Positions 1-5,614 of a DNA stretch of 6,475 nt are shown here, piece after piece (position 1 is the stretch's first letter; each line of letters opens with the position of its first letter). The notes beneath the pieces were generated by a model that did not search any database, was not told the origin of the DNA, and worked only from the letters and a program-made list of their open reading frames with translations. The stretch covers positions 1 to 6,475 of the forward strand of contig CALZEZ010000086.1 in assembly GCA_945643825.1 (NCBI GenBank), given 5' to 3'. Position numbers and translations under genes: made by a program. The stretch comes from an uncultured Lachnospiraceae bacterium (GTDB lineage Bacteria > Bacillota > Clostridia > Lachnospirales > Lachnospiraceae).

Positions 1-54
1 CTCATTCATTATTAAAAGATAGATTCTGATTATTTCCTCCAACTCATTCAAAAG

Positions 55-303
55 CTACGTAAGGTGTTGCCTCCCCGGTTCTGTAATCCTATAATACTTG
101 CGAAGCCTTCCGTTATATTCCTGCGAGCTGACCACCAGCATGTCCGAGGCCTCCAACCGCTTTAAAATCGGATACAGGGTCGATTCCGTAATGGGAATCA
201 GTTCGCTGATATCTGTGACGAGCTTGTACCCATAGGATTCTCCTTTTTCCAGGACAGCAAGCGCGCAGATTTCCAAAATGCCTCTTCGAAATTGTGTTTC
301 CAC
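55..303 (-). CDS. PadR-family transcriptional regulator, apparently truncated by an in-frame TAG
   Basis: Small winged-helix DNA-binding repressor of the PadR family. It starts with the family hallmark (TQFRRGILEICALAVL), then GESYGYKL, the recognition-helix region ITESTLYPILKRLE, and the wing GRLRKYYRITEPG. I start it at GTG (303-301) because AAGGAGAGG (318-310) lies 6 bases upstream. The longer open frame to 375 runs back through the promoter, so it cannot be real. The product is 82 residues, against about 100-110 for the family. It stops at TAG (57-55) just where the C-terminal dimerisation helix should begin. Beyond the TAG the same frame stays open to the window edge and reads LLNELEEIIRIYLLIMNE, the kind of amphipathic helix expected there. 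A recent nonsense mutation or a base error is likely. PadR proteins usually repress their own gene and a neighbouring target; the ligand is unknown. Confidence 0.85.
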   Translation of the reverse strand: METQFRRGILEICALAVLEKGESYGYKLVTDISELIPITESTLYPILKRLEASDMLVVSSQEYNGRLRKYYRITEPGRQHLT

Positions 304-342
304 GTTTTTCCTCTCCTTACTATCTTCATACCACATGTTGTG

Positions 343-367
343 TAATACTATATAATACATAGTATTA
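343..367. promoter_or_regulatory. Palindromic operator candidate for the PadR regulator
   Basis: A perfect inverted repeat, TAATACTAT (343-351) and ATAGTATTA (359-367), is separated by 7 bases. It covers the -10 box and most of the spacer of the PadR promoter. A dimeric PadR protein bound here would block RNA polymerase, so autorepression is the natural reading. The site also lies between the divergent PadR and phosphatase genes and could affect both. Binding is inferred from symmetry and position only. Confidence 0.55.
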
Positions 368-375
368 TGTGTCAA
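347..375 (-). promoter_or_regulatory. Sigma-A promoter of the PadR gene
   Basis: On the minus strand TTGACA (375-370) and TATAGT (352-347) are separated by exactly 17 bases, a near-consensus housekeeping promoter. Transcription would begin near 340, leaving an untranslated leader of about 37 bases before the GTG start. The promoter lies inside the open frame that continues upstream of the GTG, which supports the downstream start. Confidence 0.75.
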
Positions 376-402
376 TAGGTATTAATCTTCTTTTTAAGTA
401 AG

Positions 403-411
403 TGGTAAAAT
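403..411 (+). promoter_or_regulatory. Possible extended -10 promoter of the histidine phosphatase gene
   Basis: TGGTAAAAT (403-411) fits an extended -10 element (TGN followed by TAAAAT). It lies about 38 bases before the ATG of the phosphatase. The upstream -35 region (TTAATC at 382-387, spacer 18) is a poor match. This is the best promoter I see in this divergent intergenic stretch, but the call is weak. Confidence 0.35.
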
Positions 412-449
412 CGAGGATAGAAATCAATTAACAAAGGAATCGAGATATT

Positions 450-1181
450 ATGAGAATACTAATCATTCGCCACGGCGATCCTGACTATGAGCATGACTCT
501 TTAACTCCGAAGGGTTGGCGCGAGGCAGAATTATTATCTGACAGAATCTGTAAGATGGACATAAAGGCTTTCTATGTATCCCCTCTGGGACGTGCGAAGG
601 ACACTGCCTCCTGCACCTTAAAGAAGATAGGACGCACTGCTACCGAATACCCATGGCTTCGCGAGTTTGCTCCTACCATTATGCGTCCTGATGTATCCGA
701 CAGACGCATGATCGCATGGGATTGGCTGCCTGAGGATTGGACGAAGGAAGAAAACTTTTATTGTCGGGATCTGTGGATGCAGCATCCGGCTCTGATAGAG
801 GGAAAGGTTCCTGAGGAATACAGATGGATCACGGACAGTCTGGATAAGCTGCTTGCGGAGCATGGTTATGTTCGTGAGAACAATATCTACCGCGTAGAAA
901 GAGCCAACCGGGATACCATCGCCTTTTTCTGCCACTTTGGTCTGGAATGTGTACTGTTAAGCCATCTTCTTGGAATCTCCCCGATGCTTTTGTGGCACCA
1001 CACGGCAGCTGCGCCGACCTCAGTGACAACTCTGTATACAGAAGAGCGCCGGGAAGGTACTGCTATCTTCCGCATGAGCAGCTTCGGTGATATCTCTCAC
1101 CTGTATACTGCCAATGAGGAGCCGTCCTTCTCGGCGCGTTTCTGTGAAACCTATGATTGTATGGAAGAGCGTCACGATTAA
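450..1181 (+). CDS. Histidine phosphatase superfamily protein (phosphoglycerate mutase-like)
   Basis: Phosphohydrolase of the branch that works through a phosphohistidine intermediate. The N-terminus carries the signature RHG (residues 7-9; His8 would be phosphorylated). SPLGRAKDTA (44-53) supplies the second arginine pocket, LRE (70-72) contains the likely acid/base glutamate, and FFCHFGLE (159-166) carries the second catalytic histidine, His162. At 243 residues it is somewhat longer than the roughly 200-residue core. The extra length is mainly a middle segment around residues 75-125, rich in Trp, Asp and Glu, which probably caps the active site and sets specificity. No signal peptide, so cytoplasmic. 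The ATG is preceded by AAAGGA (433-438) at a slightly long 11-base spacing. It is divergent from the PadR gene and its stop interlocks with that of the methyltransferase. The substrate cannot be read from sequence; members act on sugar phosphates, cobalamin precursors or nucleotides. Confidence 0.9.
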   Translation: MRILIIRHGDPDYEHDSLTPKGWREAELLSDRICKMDIKAFYVSPLGRAKDTASCTLKKIGRTATEYPWLREFAPTIMRPDVSDRRMIAWDWLPEDWTKEENFYCRDLWMQHPALIEGKVPEEYRWITDSLDKLLAEHGYVRENNIYRVERANRDTIAFFCHFGLECVLLSHLLGISPMLLWHHTAAAPTSVTTLYTEERREGTAIFRMSSFGDISHLYTANEEPSFSARFCETYDCMEERHD

Positions 1182-1936
1182 TCCGTCAGAGTAAACAGAA
1201 TGTTATTTACCTGTTCTGTGACATAGATCTCCGTGTCTGTTTCTACCAGGTCATAGCTCTTAATAATGGCCGGGTCATGTCTTTGTAAGACTTCTGAGAA
1301 GCCGTATGCAGTATCCTTTTTCTTCGGAAAACGGATGCTGCTGGCAAAGCAATCGGTCATGCTCATTCCCGCATTTCCGCACAGCTTCTCCCATTCCTCT
1401 TTCGTATAGAACTTGATATGACCATCCTTTTTAAGCTGCATGTATTCATCGACAAAACGAGTCACATCACATTCATTCGGACAGGGATCCGATATAAAAA
1501 AGGCTCCACCCTTCTTAAGCACTCTGGCTACCTCCCCGATACTGTGTTCGATGTCCGGAAAATGATGCAGTGCATATCTGGTAATAACCAGGTCAAACGA
1601 AGCATCCGCAAACGGAAAGTCGATTCCGTCATAGCTTACAAAAGAAAGGTTACTTATCCCTTCCTTCTGCGCTCTCTCACGATTTGCTTCCAGTGCATTT
1701 TCCACGATATCCAGTCCAACAATCTCACAATCTCTACGTGCCTTCGCGATCGGGAAGGACAAATATCCACTTCCGGTGCCAAGATCAAGAATACGCATCC
1801 CTTTCCTGATCGGCAGAAATTCCATGATCTGCTCCAGATGGCTGACATCCTGCGTCTGTCTGTTGTAGTACTCTCCGATAGAGAAACTCTCTTCGAAGCC
1901 TTTTTTGGTTGCATCAATGCTCTCTTTGATATTCAC
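1178..1936 (-). CDS. Class I SAM-dependent methyltransferase (UbiE/Methyltransf_11 type)
   Basis: A 252-residue Rossmann-fold methyltransferase transferring a methyl group from S-adenosylmethionine. Motif I is ILDLGTGSGYLS (49-60), with the ribose-binding acidic residue Asp76 in VGLDIVE. SYDGIDFPF (101-109) is the adenine-contact region, FDLVITRYALHHF (114-126) is motif II, and LKKGGAFFISDP (140-151) is motif III. Roughly residues 155-235 form a substrate-specific part I do not recognise, so the acceptor is unknown. The start is GTG (1936-1934), overlapping the thrS stop in the four bases GTGA. AGGAG lies 7 bases ahead, inside the end of thrS, so translation is probably coupled to thrS. No promoter is needed in between, which places the gene in the threonine-responsive thrS transcript. 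Its stop interlocks with the convergent phosphatase gene. Confidence 0.88.
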   Translation of the reverse strand: MNIKESIDATKKGFEESFSIGEYYNRQTQDVSHLEQIMEFLPIRKGMRILDLGTGSGYLSFPIAKARRDCEIVGLDIVENALEANRERAQKEGISNLSFVSYDGIDFPFADASFDLVITRYALHHFPDIEHSIGEVARVLKKGGAFFISDPCPNECDVTRFVDEYMQLKKDGHIKFYTKEEWEKLCGNAGMSMTDCFASSIRFPKKKDTAYGFSEVLQRHDPAIIKSYDLVETDTEIYVTEQVNNILFTLTD

Positions 1937-3702
1937 TCCTTCTCTCCTTTCAACACAATGTCTATGAAGTCTTCCGGTCTCATCTGTCCCAAATCCTGCT
2001 TTTCCGGTGCCTCGTCCCTCACCCGAATGGAAATCGTCTCACTCTCCTGCTCCTTCTTCCCGACAACCGCGATAAAGGGCACGCGCTCTAACCGCGCCTC
2101 TCGGATTTTGAAACCAAGCTTCTCGTCCCGGTCATCCAGGCTGACACGAACGCCACTTTGCCTTAGTTCTTTCTCCACTTTTTTCGCGTATGCGAGAAAT
2201 TTGTCTGAGACAGGTAACAGCTTGACTTGAACCGGTGACAGCCATACCGGGAACTTTCCGGCATAGTGTTCAATCAAAATCCCGATAAAACGATCCACAG
2301 AACCGAACACAACCCGGTGCAGCATAATGGGGCGATGTTTCTCGCCGTCCGCTCCGATATAGTCAAGATTAAACCGAAGCGGAAGCTGAAAGTCAAGCTG
2401 AATCGTTCCGCACTGCCAGGTTCTTCCAATAGAATCCTTTAAATGGAAGTCCAGCTTCGGTCCATAAAAAGCGCCATCTCCTTCATTGATGACATAGGAT
2501 TTTCCAACGCCCTCCACGGCTGCCTTTAATGAATTCGTTGCAAGCTCCCAGTCCTCATCGCTTCCGATCGAGTTCTCCGGTCGTGTTGACAACTCGATCT
2601 CATAGGGGAATCCAAACTTCGCATACACCTCATCAATTAAGCGCATCACACCCTGAATCTCCGACAGCACCTGATCCTCCCGCATGAAAATATGCGCATC
2701 ATCCTGTGTGAAGCATCTGGCTCTCATGAGTCCATGCAGGGTTCCTGATTTCTCCGCTCTGTGCACGATTCCGAGCTCACCGACTCTCATCGGAAATTCT
2801 TTATACGAATGTGCTTTGGACTGGTAGACCAGCATACCGCCCGGACAGTTCATCGGCTTAATTGCATAGTCTATATCATCTACGCTTGTCGTATACATGT
2901 TCTCACGGTAATGATCCCAGTGACCGGATTTCTCCCAGAGCGTTCTTGTCAGCATGATTGGCGTGGAAATCTCCTGATAGCCCTCTCTTGTATGGATACG
3001 ACGCCAGTAATCTAACAGCAGATTCTTAAGAATCAGACCCTTGGGAAGATAGAAGGGAAGCCCGGGGCCTTCCTCCATCAGTGCAAACAGCTCCAGCTCT
3101 TTTCCAAGCTTTCTGTGATCCCTCGCCTTTGCCTCCTCCATTCGGTGAAGATACTCCTCCAGATCTGCGGCTTTCGGAAAGGAGATTCCATAGATTCTCG
3201 TCAGCATCCGGTTCTTCTCATCGCCTCTCCAATAAGCGCCTGCTACTGACAGCAGTTTGATCGCCCCAATCTGACCAGTGCAGGAAATATGGGGACCTAC
3301 GCAGAATTCCTGATAGTCTCCCTGTTTATAAAAGCTGATTCTCTCCCCCTCAGGAAGCTCACGTATAAGCTCGAGCTTGTAGGGCTCTTCCTGCTTCTCC
3401 ATATATGCAATTGCCTCTTCTCTGGATTTTTCCTGCACCTGTAAGGGAAGTGACTCCTTTACAAGCTTTCGCATCTCATCCTCCACCTGCTTTAAGTGTT
3501 CCTCCTGAAACTGGAATGGAAACTCAAAATCATAATAGAACCCATTCTCGATTGCCGGACCAATCGCACATTTTGCTTCCGGATAAAGACGCTTTACCGC
3601 CTGTGCAAGTACATGTGCGCTCGTATGCCAGAATGCATGTTTTCCTTCCTTCTCCTCAAAGCTTACCTCTCTCACTTCTCCATTTCGTAATAGTACCTTC
3701 AT
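1933..3702 (-). CDS. thrS: Threonyl-tRNA synthetase lacking the N-terminal TGS domain
   Basis: Class II synthetase that attaches threonine to tRNA-Thr in the cytoplasm. The editing domain that clears Ser-tRNA-Thr spans about 20-195, with HTSAH (26-30) and CVGPH (134-138) carrying its catalytic and metal-type residues. The catalytic core follows: MNCPGG (284-289), motif 2 HRAEKSGTLHGL (314-325), FTQDDAHIF (331-339) and motif 3 around VDRFIGILIEHY (469-480). The zinc ligands that select threonine are expected at Cys286, His337 and His462, and all are present. Residues from about 490 form the anticodon-binding domain. At 589 residues it is about 50 shorter than E. coli ThrRS; only about 20 residues precede the editing domain, so the TGS domain is missing. 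The ATG at 3702 follows AAAAGGAG (3717-3710) at 7 bases. It is controlled by the T-box leader upstream and its stop overlaps the methyltransferase start. Confidence 0.97.
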   Translation of the reverse strand: MKVLLRNGEVREVSFEEKEGKHAFWHTSAHVLAQAVKRLYPEAKCAIGPAIENGFYYDFEFPFQFQEEHLKQVEDEMRKLVKESLPLQVQEKSREEAIAYMEKQEEPYKLELIRELPEGERISFYKQGDYQEFCVGPHISCTGQIGAIKLLSVAGAYWRGDEKNRMLTRIYGISFPKAADLEEYLHRMEEAKARDHRKLGKELELFALMEEGPGLPFYLPKGLILKNLLLDYWRRIHTREGYQEISTPIMLTRTLWEKSGHWDHYRENMYTTSVDDIDYAIKPMNCPGGMLVYQSKAHSYKEFPMRVGELGIVHRAEKSGTLHGLMRARCFTQDDAHIFMREDQVLSEIQGVMRLIDEVYAKFGFPYEIELSTRPENSIGSDEDWELATNSLKAAVEGVGKSYVINEGDGAFYGPKLDFHLKDSIGRTWQCGTIQLDFQLPLRFNLDYIGADGEKHRPIMLHRVVFGSVDRFIGILIEHYAGKFPVWLSPVQVKLLPVSDKFLAYAKKVEKELRQSGVRVSLDDRDEKLGFKIREARLERVPFIAVVGKKEQESETISIRVRDEAPEKQDLGQMRPEDFIDIVLKGEKE

Positions 3703-3736
3703 ATTGTCGCTCCTTTTCCATTTAGATTAACAACAT

Positions 3737-3765
3737 AAAAAAAGCGGATGCCAGCGCATCCGCTT
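3737..3765 (-). terminator. Second intrinsic terminator, between the T-box attenuator and thrS
   Basis: On the minus strand AAGCGGATGC pairs perfectly with GCATCCGCTT around a GCTG loop (10-bp stem, 3765-3742) and runs into a stretch of seven or more T (to 3737). This is a textbook Rho-independent terminator about 35 bases upstream of the thrS start codon, after the T-box terminator. I see no antiterminator for it. It is part of a repeat present again at 5590-5614. Confidence 0.75.
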
Positions 3766-3836
3766 GCAAGAATCTCCTACGTCGATTCTTGTTAGCTTCG
3801 CACTACACACGAGCAATTTCCTATCACATAAAAAAG
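3737..3836 (-). repeat. Intergenic repeat, copy A (in the thrS leader)
   Basis: Shares two blocks with copy B at 5590-5658 in the same orientation. The first is a perfect 38-base match (3799-3836 against 5621-5658) containing GAGCAATTTCCTATCACA. The second is a 25-base match with one loop mismatch (3738-3762 against 5590-5614) that forms a terminator hairpin. Copy A is about 30 bases longer because the middle holds an extra hairpin (CAAGAATC paired with GATTCTTG, 3766-3791) where copy B has seven unrelated bases. It begins in the U-tract of the T-box terminator and ends in the U-tract of its own terminator. Confidence 0.85.
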
Positions 3837-3874
3837 AGCACCCATAAGACGATCAAAAATCATCTTAAGGGTGC
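3830..3874 (-). terminator. T-box-controlled intrinsic terminator of thrS
   Basis: GCACCC (3874-3869) pairs with GGGTGC (3843-3838), extended by the following AT-rich arms (TTAAGATGAT with ATCGTCTTA) around a short T-rich loop, and ends in TCTTTTTT. The 5' arm is the same GCACCCTT that completes the antiterminator, so the two structures exclude each other. It also appears to be the first terminator met by transcripts of the upstream antiporter gene. Confidence 0.92.
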
Positions 3875-4084
3875 ATTTGCACGGTTCCACCTTAACTTTT
3901 CACTTCAGATTCCATCAAATCCTATCCTTTAACGCAGGCATACGGTGACACTTACTCGTTTCAGCACCACAGCTCTGGAATGGTTTTCATCTGCCGCTCG
4001 CATAAGTGACTTCCACCTCACATCACTCTCTCTGGATGTCTGCCTACAGACTACTCTTTCCGTCGTTGCTTTTCTTATGTTATT
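3830..4084 (-). promoter_or_regulatory. T-box riboswitch (threonine-specific) of thrS
   Basis: Leader RNA that senses uncharged tRNA-Thr and lets transcription proceed into thrS. Stem I has the specifier loop closed by GGAA (4061-4058) with UUCC (3980-3977) and by GUCUGU (4051-4046) with GCAGAU (3994-3989). One side carries AGUA (4055-4052); the other has GAA (3988-3986), one A, then ACC (3984-3982), a threonine codon read by tRNA-Thr(GGU). The conserved AGAGAG is at about 4033-4028. A small stem (GAUU with AAUC, near 3917-3904) may be stem III. The antiterminator (3893-3867) is AAGG paired with CCUU, the canonical 7-base bulge UGGAACC, then GUGC paired with GCAC around AAAU. The mutually exclusive terminator follows. 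The 5' end near 4084 is inferred from the promoter. Confidence 0.95.
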
Positions 4085-4090
4085 GGATGA

Positions 4091-4119
4091 ATTCTAACAG
4101 GAAACTCGTTTATTGTCAA
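4091..4119 (-). promoter_or_regulatory. Sigma-A promoter of the thrS leader
   Basis: TTGACA (4119-4114) and TAGAAT (4096-4091) are 17 bases apart on the minus strand, close to consensus. Transcription would start near 4084, just before T-box stem I. The -35 hexamer overlaps the TGA stop codon (4118-4116) of the antiporter gene. Confidence 0.85.
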
Positions 4120-5303
4120 TCAGAAAAAGACTTTTTTAGCAGTTTTTTATACGATAAATCAATTGCGAACGCTCCAAGCGGCGCTGTTATCACGATAGCG
4201 AGCACTGCCACGGTCAGAATCGTGTCTCCGCAGGCAAAACCAAGAGCAAGAGGTATGCCGCCGATTGCTGCCTGAACGGTTGCCTTGGGTGTATAAGCTA
4301 ACATCACAAACAGTCTCTCCCTGCATAGCAGGTTTGTTCCAAGCAGACATAGAAATACGCCAAGCATTCGAAACAGCAGTGCTGCCACAATGACAAGTAG
4401 CGCTTTTATGCCGACCTTTCCAAGATATCCGATGTTGACCGTAGCGCCAACAAGAACAAACAGAAACACCTCTGCTGCCACCCAGAGCTTCCCATATTTG
4501 GCAGAAAGCCGTGCTGCCACTTTCTCTCTCTTTCTCCGAAGACCTATTCCGATAAACATAATGGCAATCAGAGCAGAGAAGGTAATCGGTGTCGTAAGAC
4601 TGTCCTCGAGCACCACAAGCAACAGAGAAATGCTTAAGACAATAAGCACCTTGGATGTATCTCTGATATGTACTTTTCTAAAGTATAGCGCCAGCAGAAA
4701 TCCAAACGATAAACCGATACCGATACCCAGTAAAATGGATATCGGAATATTGACAAAGGAAATCACAGAGGCACTCTCTCCCTGCATCATCCCAACGAAG
4801 GTTGAAAATAGAACAATGACATAGACATCATCCACAGAGGCACCTGCCAGAATGAGCTGGGGGATTCCCTGCTTCTCACCGTAGCCCTCATCCATCAGCT
4901 TCACCATACGCGGGACAACGACAGCAGGCGATACTGCTGCCAGAACCGAGCCCATGATTGCAGCCTCCAGAAGAGATAATTCCATCAGCTTCGGTGCTAG
5001 TAAAAGCATGCCGATCAGCTCAAAGGTTGCCGGAAGAAAGCACATAAGAAGCGCCGGGCGGCCAAGCTTCTTCAGACCTGACAGATCCAGTCCAAGTCCT
5101 GCTCTTGTCAGGATAATCACAAGGGCAATCTTACGCAGCTCTGCAGATATTCCCAGAATGATCTCATCCAATAGATTAAGCAGATATGGTCCAAGCACCA
5201 TACCAGTGATGAGCATGCCAAGCAGGCTCGGCAATCTGCATTTGCGACAGATCCAGCCCATGGACATGCCGACAATCAGAATCAGTGAAATACTAAGTAA
5301 CAT
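4116..5303 (-). CDS. Cation/proton antiporter (Na+/H+ exchanger family, CPA type)
   Basis: A polytopic membrane protein of 395 residues with about 11-13 hydrophobic segments, expected to exchange Na+ or K+ for protons across the cytoplasmic membrane. Family signs are the early LPSLLGMLITGMVLGP (24-39), LTRAGLGLDLSGLKKLG (65-81), SPAVVVPRM (125-133), the ion-binding aspartate pair in GASVDDVYVI (154-163; Asp158-Asp159) and the conserved basic TPKATVQAA (338-346; Lys340). It ends soon after the last membrane segment, with no C-terminal TrkA-N or other regulatory domain. The ATG at 5303 follows AGGGGG (5317-5312) at 8 bases. It has its own promoter and no terminator before the thrS leader. Ion preference cannot be settled from the sequence; the Asp-Asp pair is often linked to electrogenic exchange. 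Confidence 0.92.
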   Translation of the reverse strand: MLLSISLILIVGMSMGWICRKCRLPSLLGMLITGMVLGPYLLNLLDEIILGISAELRKIALVIILTRAGLGLDLSGLKKLGRPALLMCFLPATFELIGMLLLAPKLMELSLLEAAIMGSVLAAVSPAVVVPRMVKLMDEGYGEKQGIPQLILAGASVDDVYVIVLFSTFVGMMQGESASVISFVNIPISILLGIGIGLSFGFLLALYFRKVHIRDTSKVLIVLSISLLLVVLEDSLTTPITFSALIAIMFIGIGLRRKREKVAARLSAKYGKLWVAAEVFLFVLVGATVNIGYLGKVGIKALLVIVAALLFRMLGVFLCLLGTNLLCRERLFVMLAYTPKATVQAAIGGIPLALGFACGDTILTVAVLAIVITAPLGAFAIDLSYKKLLKKSFSD

Positions 5304-5330
5304 ACTGCTCGCCCCCTAGAATTTCCAACT

Positions 5331-5364
5331 ATAATACTATAGATTCTTTCAAATGGCAATGCAA
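5331..5364 (-). promoter_or_regulatory. Promoter region of the antiporter gene (two overlapping candidates)
   Basis: Two sigma-A-like pairs overlap on the minus strand, each with a 17-base spacer: TTGCCA (5359-5354) with TATTAT (5336-5331), and TTGCAT (5364-5359) with TATAGT (5341-5336). Either places the transcript start about 20 bases before the antiporter ATG. The -10 region contains TATAGTATTA, also present in the PadR promoter. Confidence 0.6.
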
Positions 5365-5386
5365 TTTGATTACTGGCTTATCGGTT

Positions 5387-5587
5387 CTATTTGTGGTCAG
5401 TTTTCCATTCTAAGAACTTTGTACTTAATTTTTCATCAGCTACTTTTTTTCCAAATTGAAAAGCTTTTGTTCTGTTTCTTTATCATAATACTGTTCTATT
5501 GCATATTACTTACCTCTGCAATCGCATTATCCTTATTTTCATATCGTTCAGCAGGTTTGTTAGCCCTAATTATACATGCACAAAAGG
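5387..5587 (-). pseudogene. Possible decayed coding remnant in AT-rich intergenic DNA
   Basis: Between the antiporter promoter and repeat copy B I see no intact gene. On the minus strand three short frames in series read like protein: AERYENKDNAIAEVSNMQ, then EQYYDKETEQKLFNLEKK, then VADEKLSTKFLEWKTDHK ending at TAG (5389-5387). Joining them needs two frame changes, one near an A-run at about 5441-5447. They could be the tail of a broken gene, perhaps from a mobile element. Equally, A-rich DNA translates easily into Lys/Glu-rich peptides, so this is only a suggestion. No family is recognised. Confidence 0.22.
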
Positions 5588-5589
5588 AT

Positions 5590-5614
5590 AAAAAAGCGGA
5601 TGCCTGCGCATCCG
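5590..5614 (-). terminator. Repeat-borne intrinsic terminator (copy B)
   Basis: On the minus strand CGGATGC and GCATCCG form a 7-bp stem around a GCAG loop, followed by C and six T. It is shorter at the base than the copy A version because the bases flanking the 5' arm differ. It would back up the stronger terminator at 5652-5700 for the SIMPL gene. Confidence 0.65.

Noticed and set aside
1..9. ATGAATGAG at the left edge as the start of a DUF1700-like gene often found after PadR
   Set aside because: It is in the same frame as the PadR readthrough and the nearest GGAGG is far upstream (about 27 bases). Too little sequence is available to support a gene.
304..375. Upstream starts for the PadR gene (TTG at 375, ATG at 360 and 336)
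   Set aside because: The TTG at 375 lies in the -35 box and the ATG at 360 in the spacer, so both are upstream of the expected transcript start. The ATG at 336 is at the very 5' end with no ribosome binding site. The GTG at 303 has a strong one.
1418..2230. Open frame of 270 codons on the plus strand
   Set aside because: It is antisense to both the methyltransferase and the end of thrS, which are clearly coding. There is no ribosome binding site and its Ser/Arg/Phe-rich composition is typical of a shadow frame.
4954..5319. Plus-strand open frames opposite the antiporter (also 4390-4824)
   Set aside because: They are complementary to a well-supported membrane protein; hydrophobic codons read in reverse often leave long open frames. 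No start signals or family motifs.
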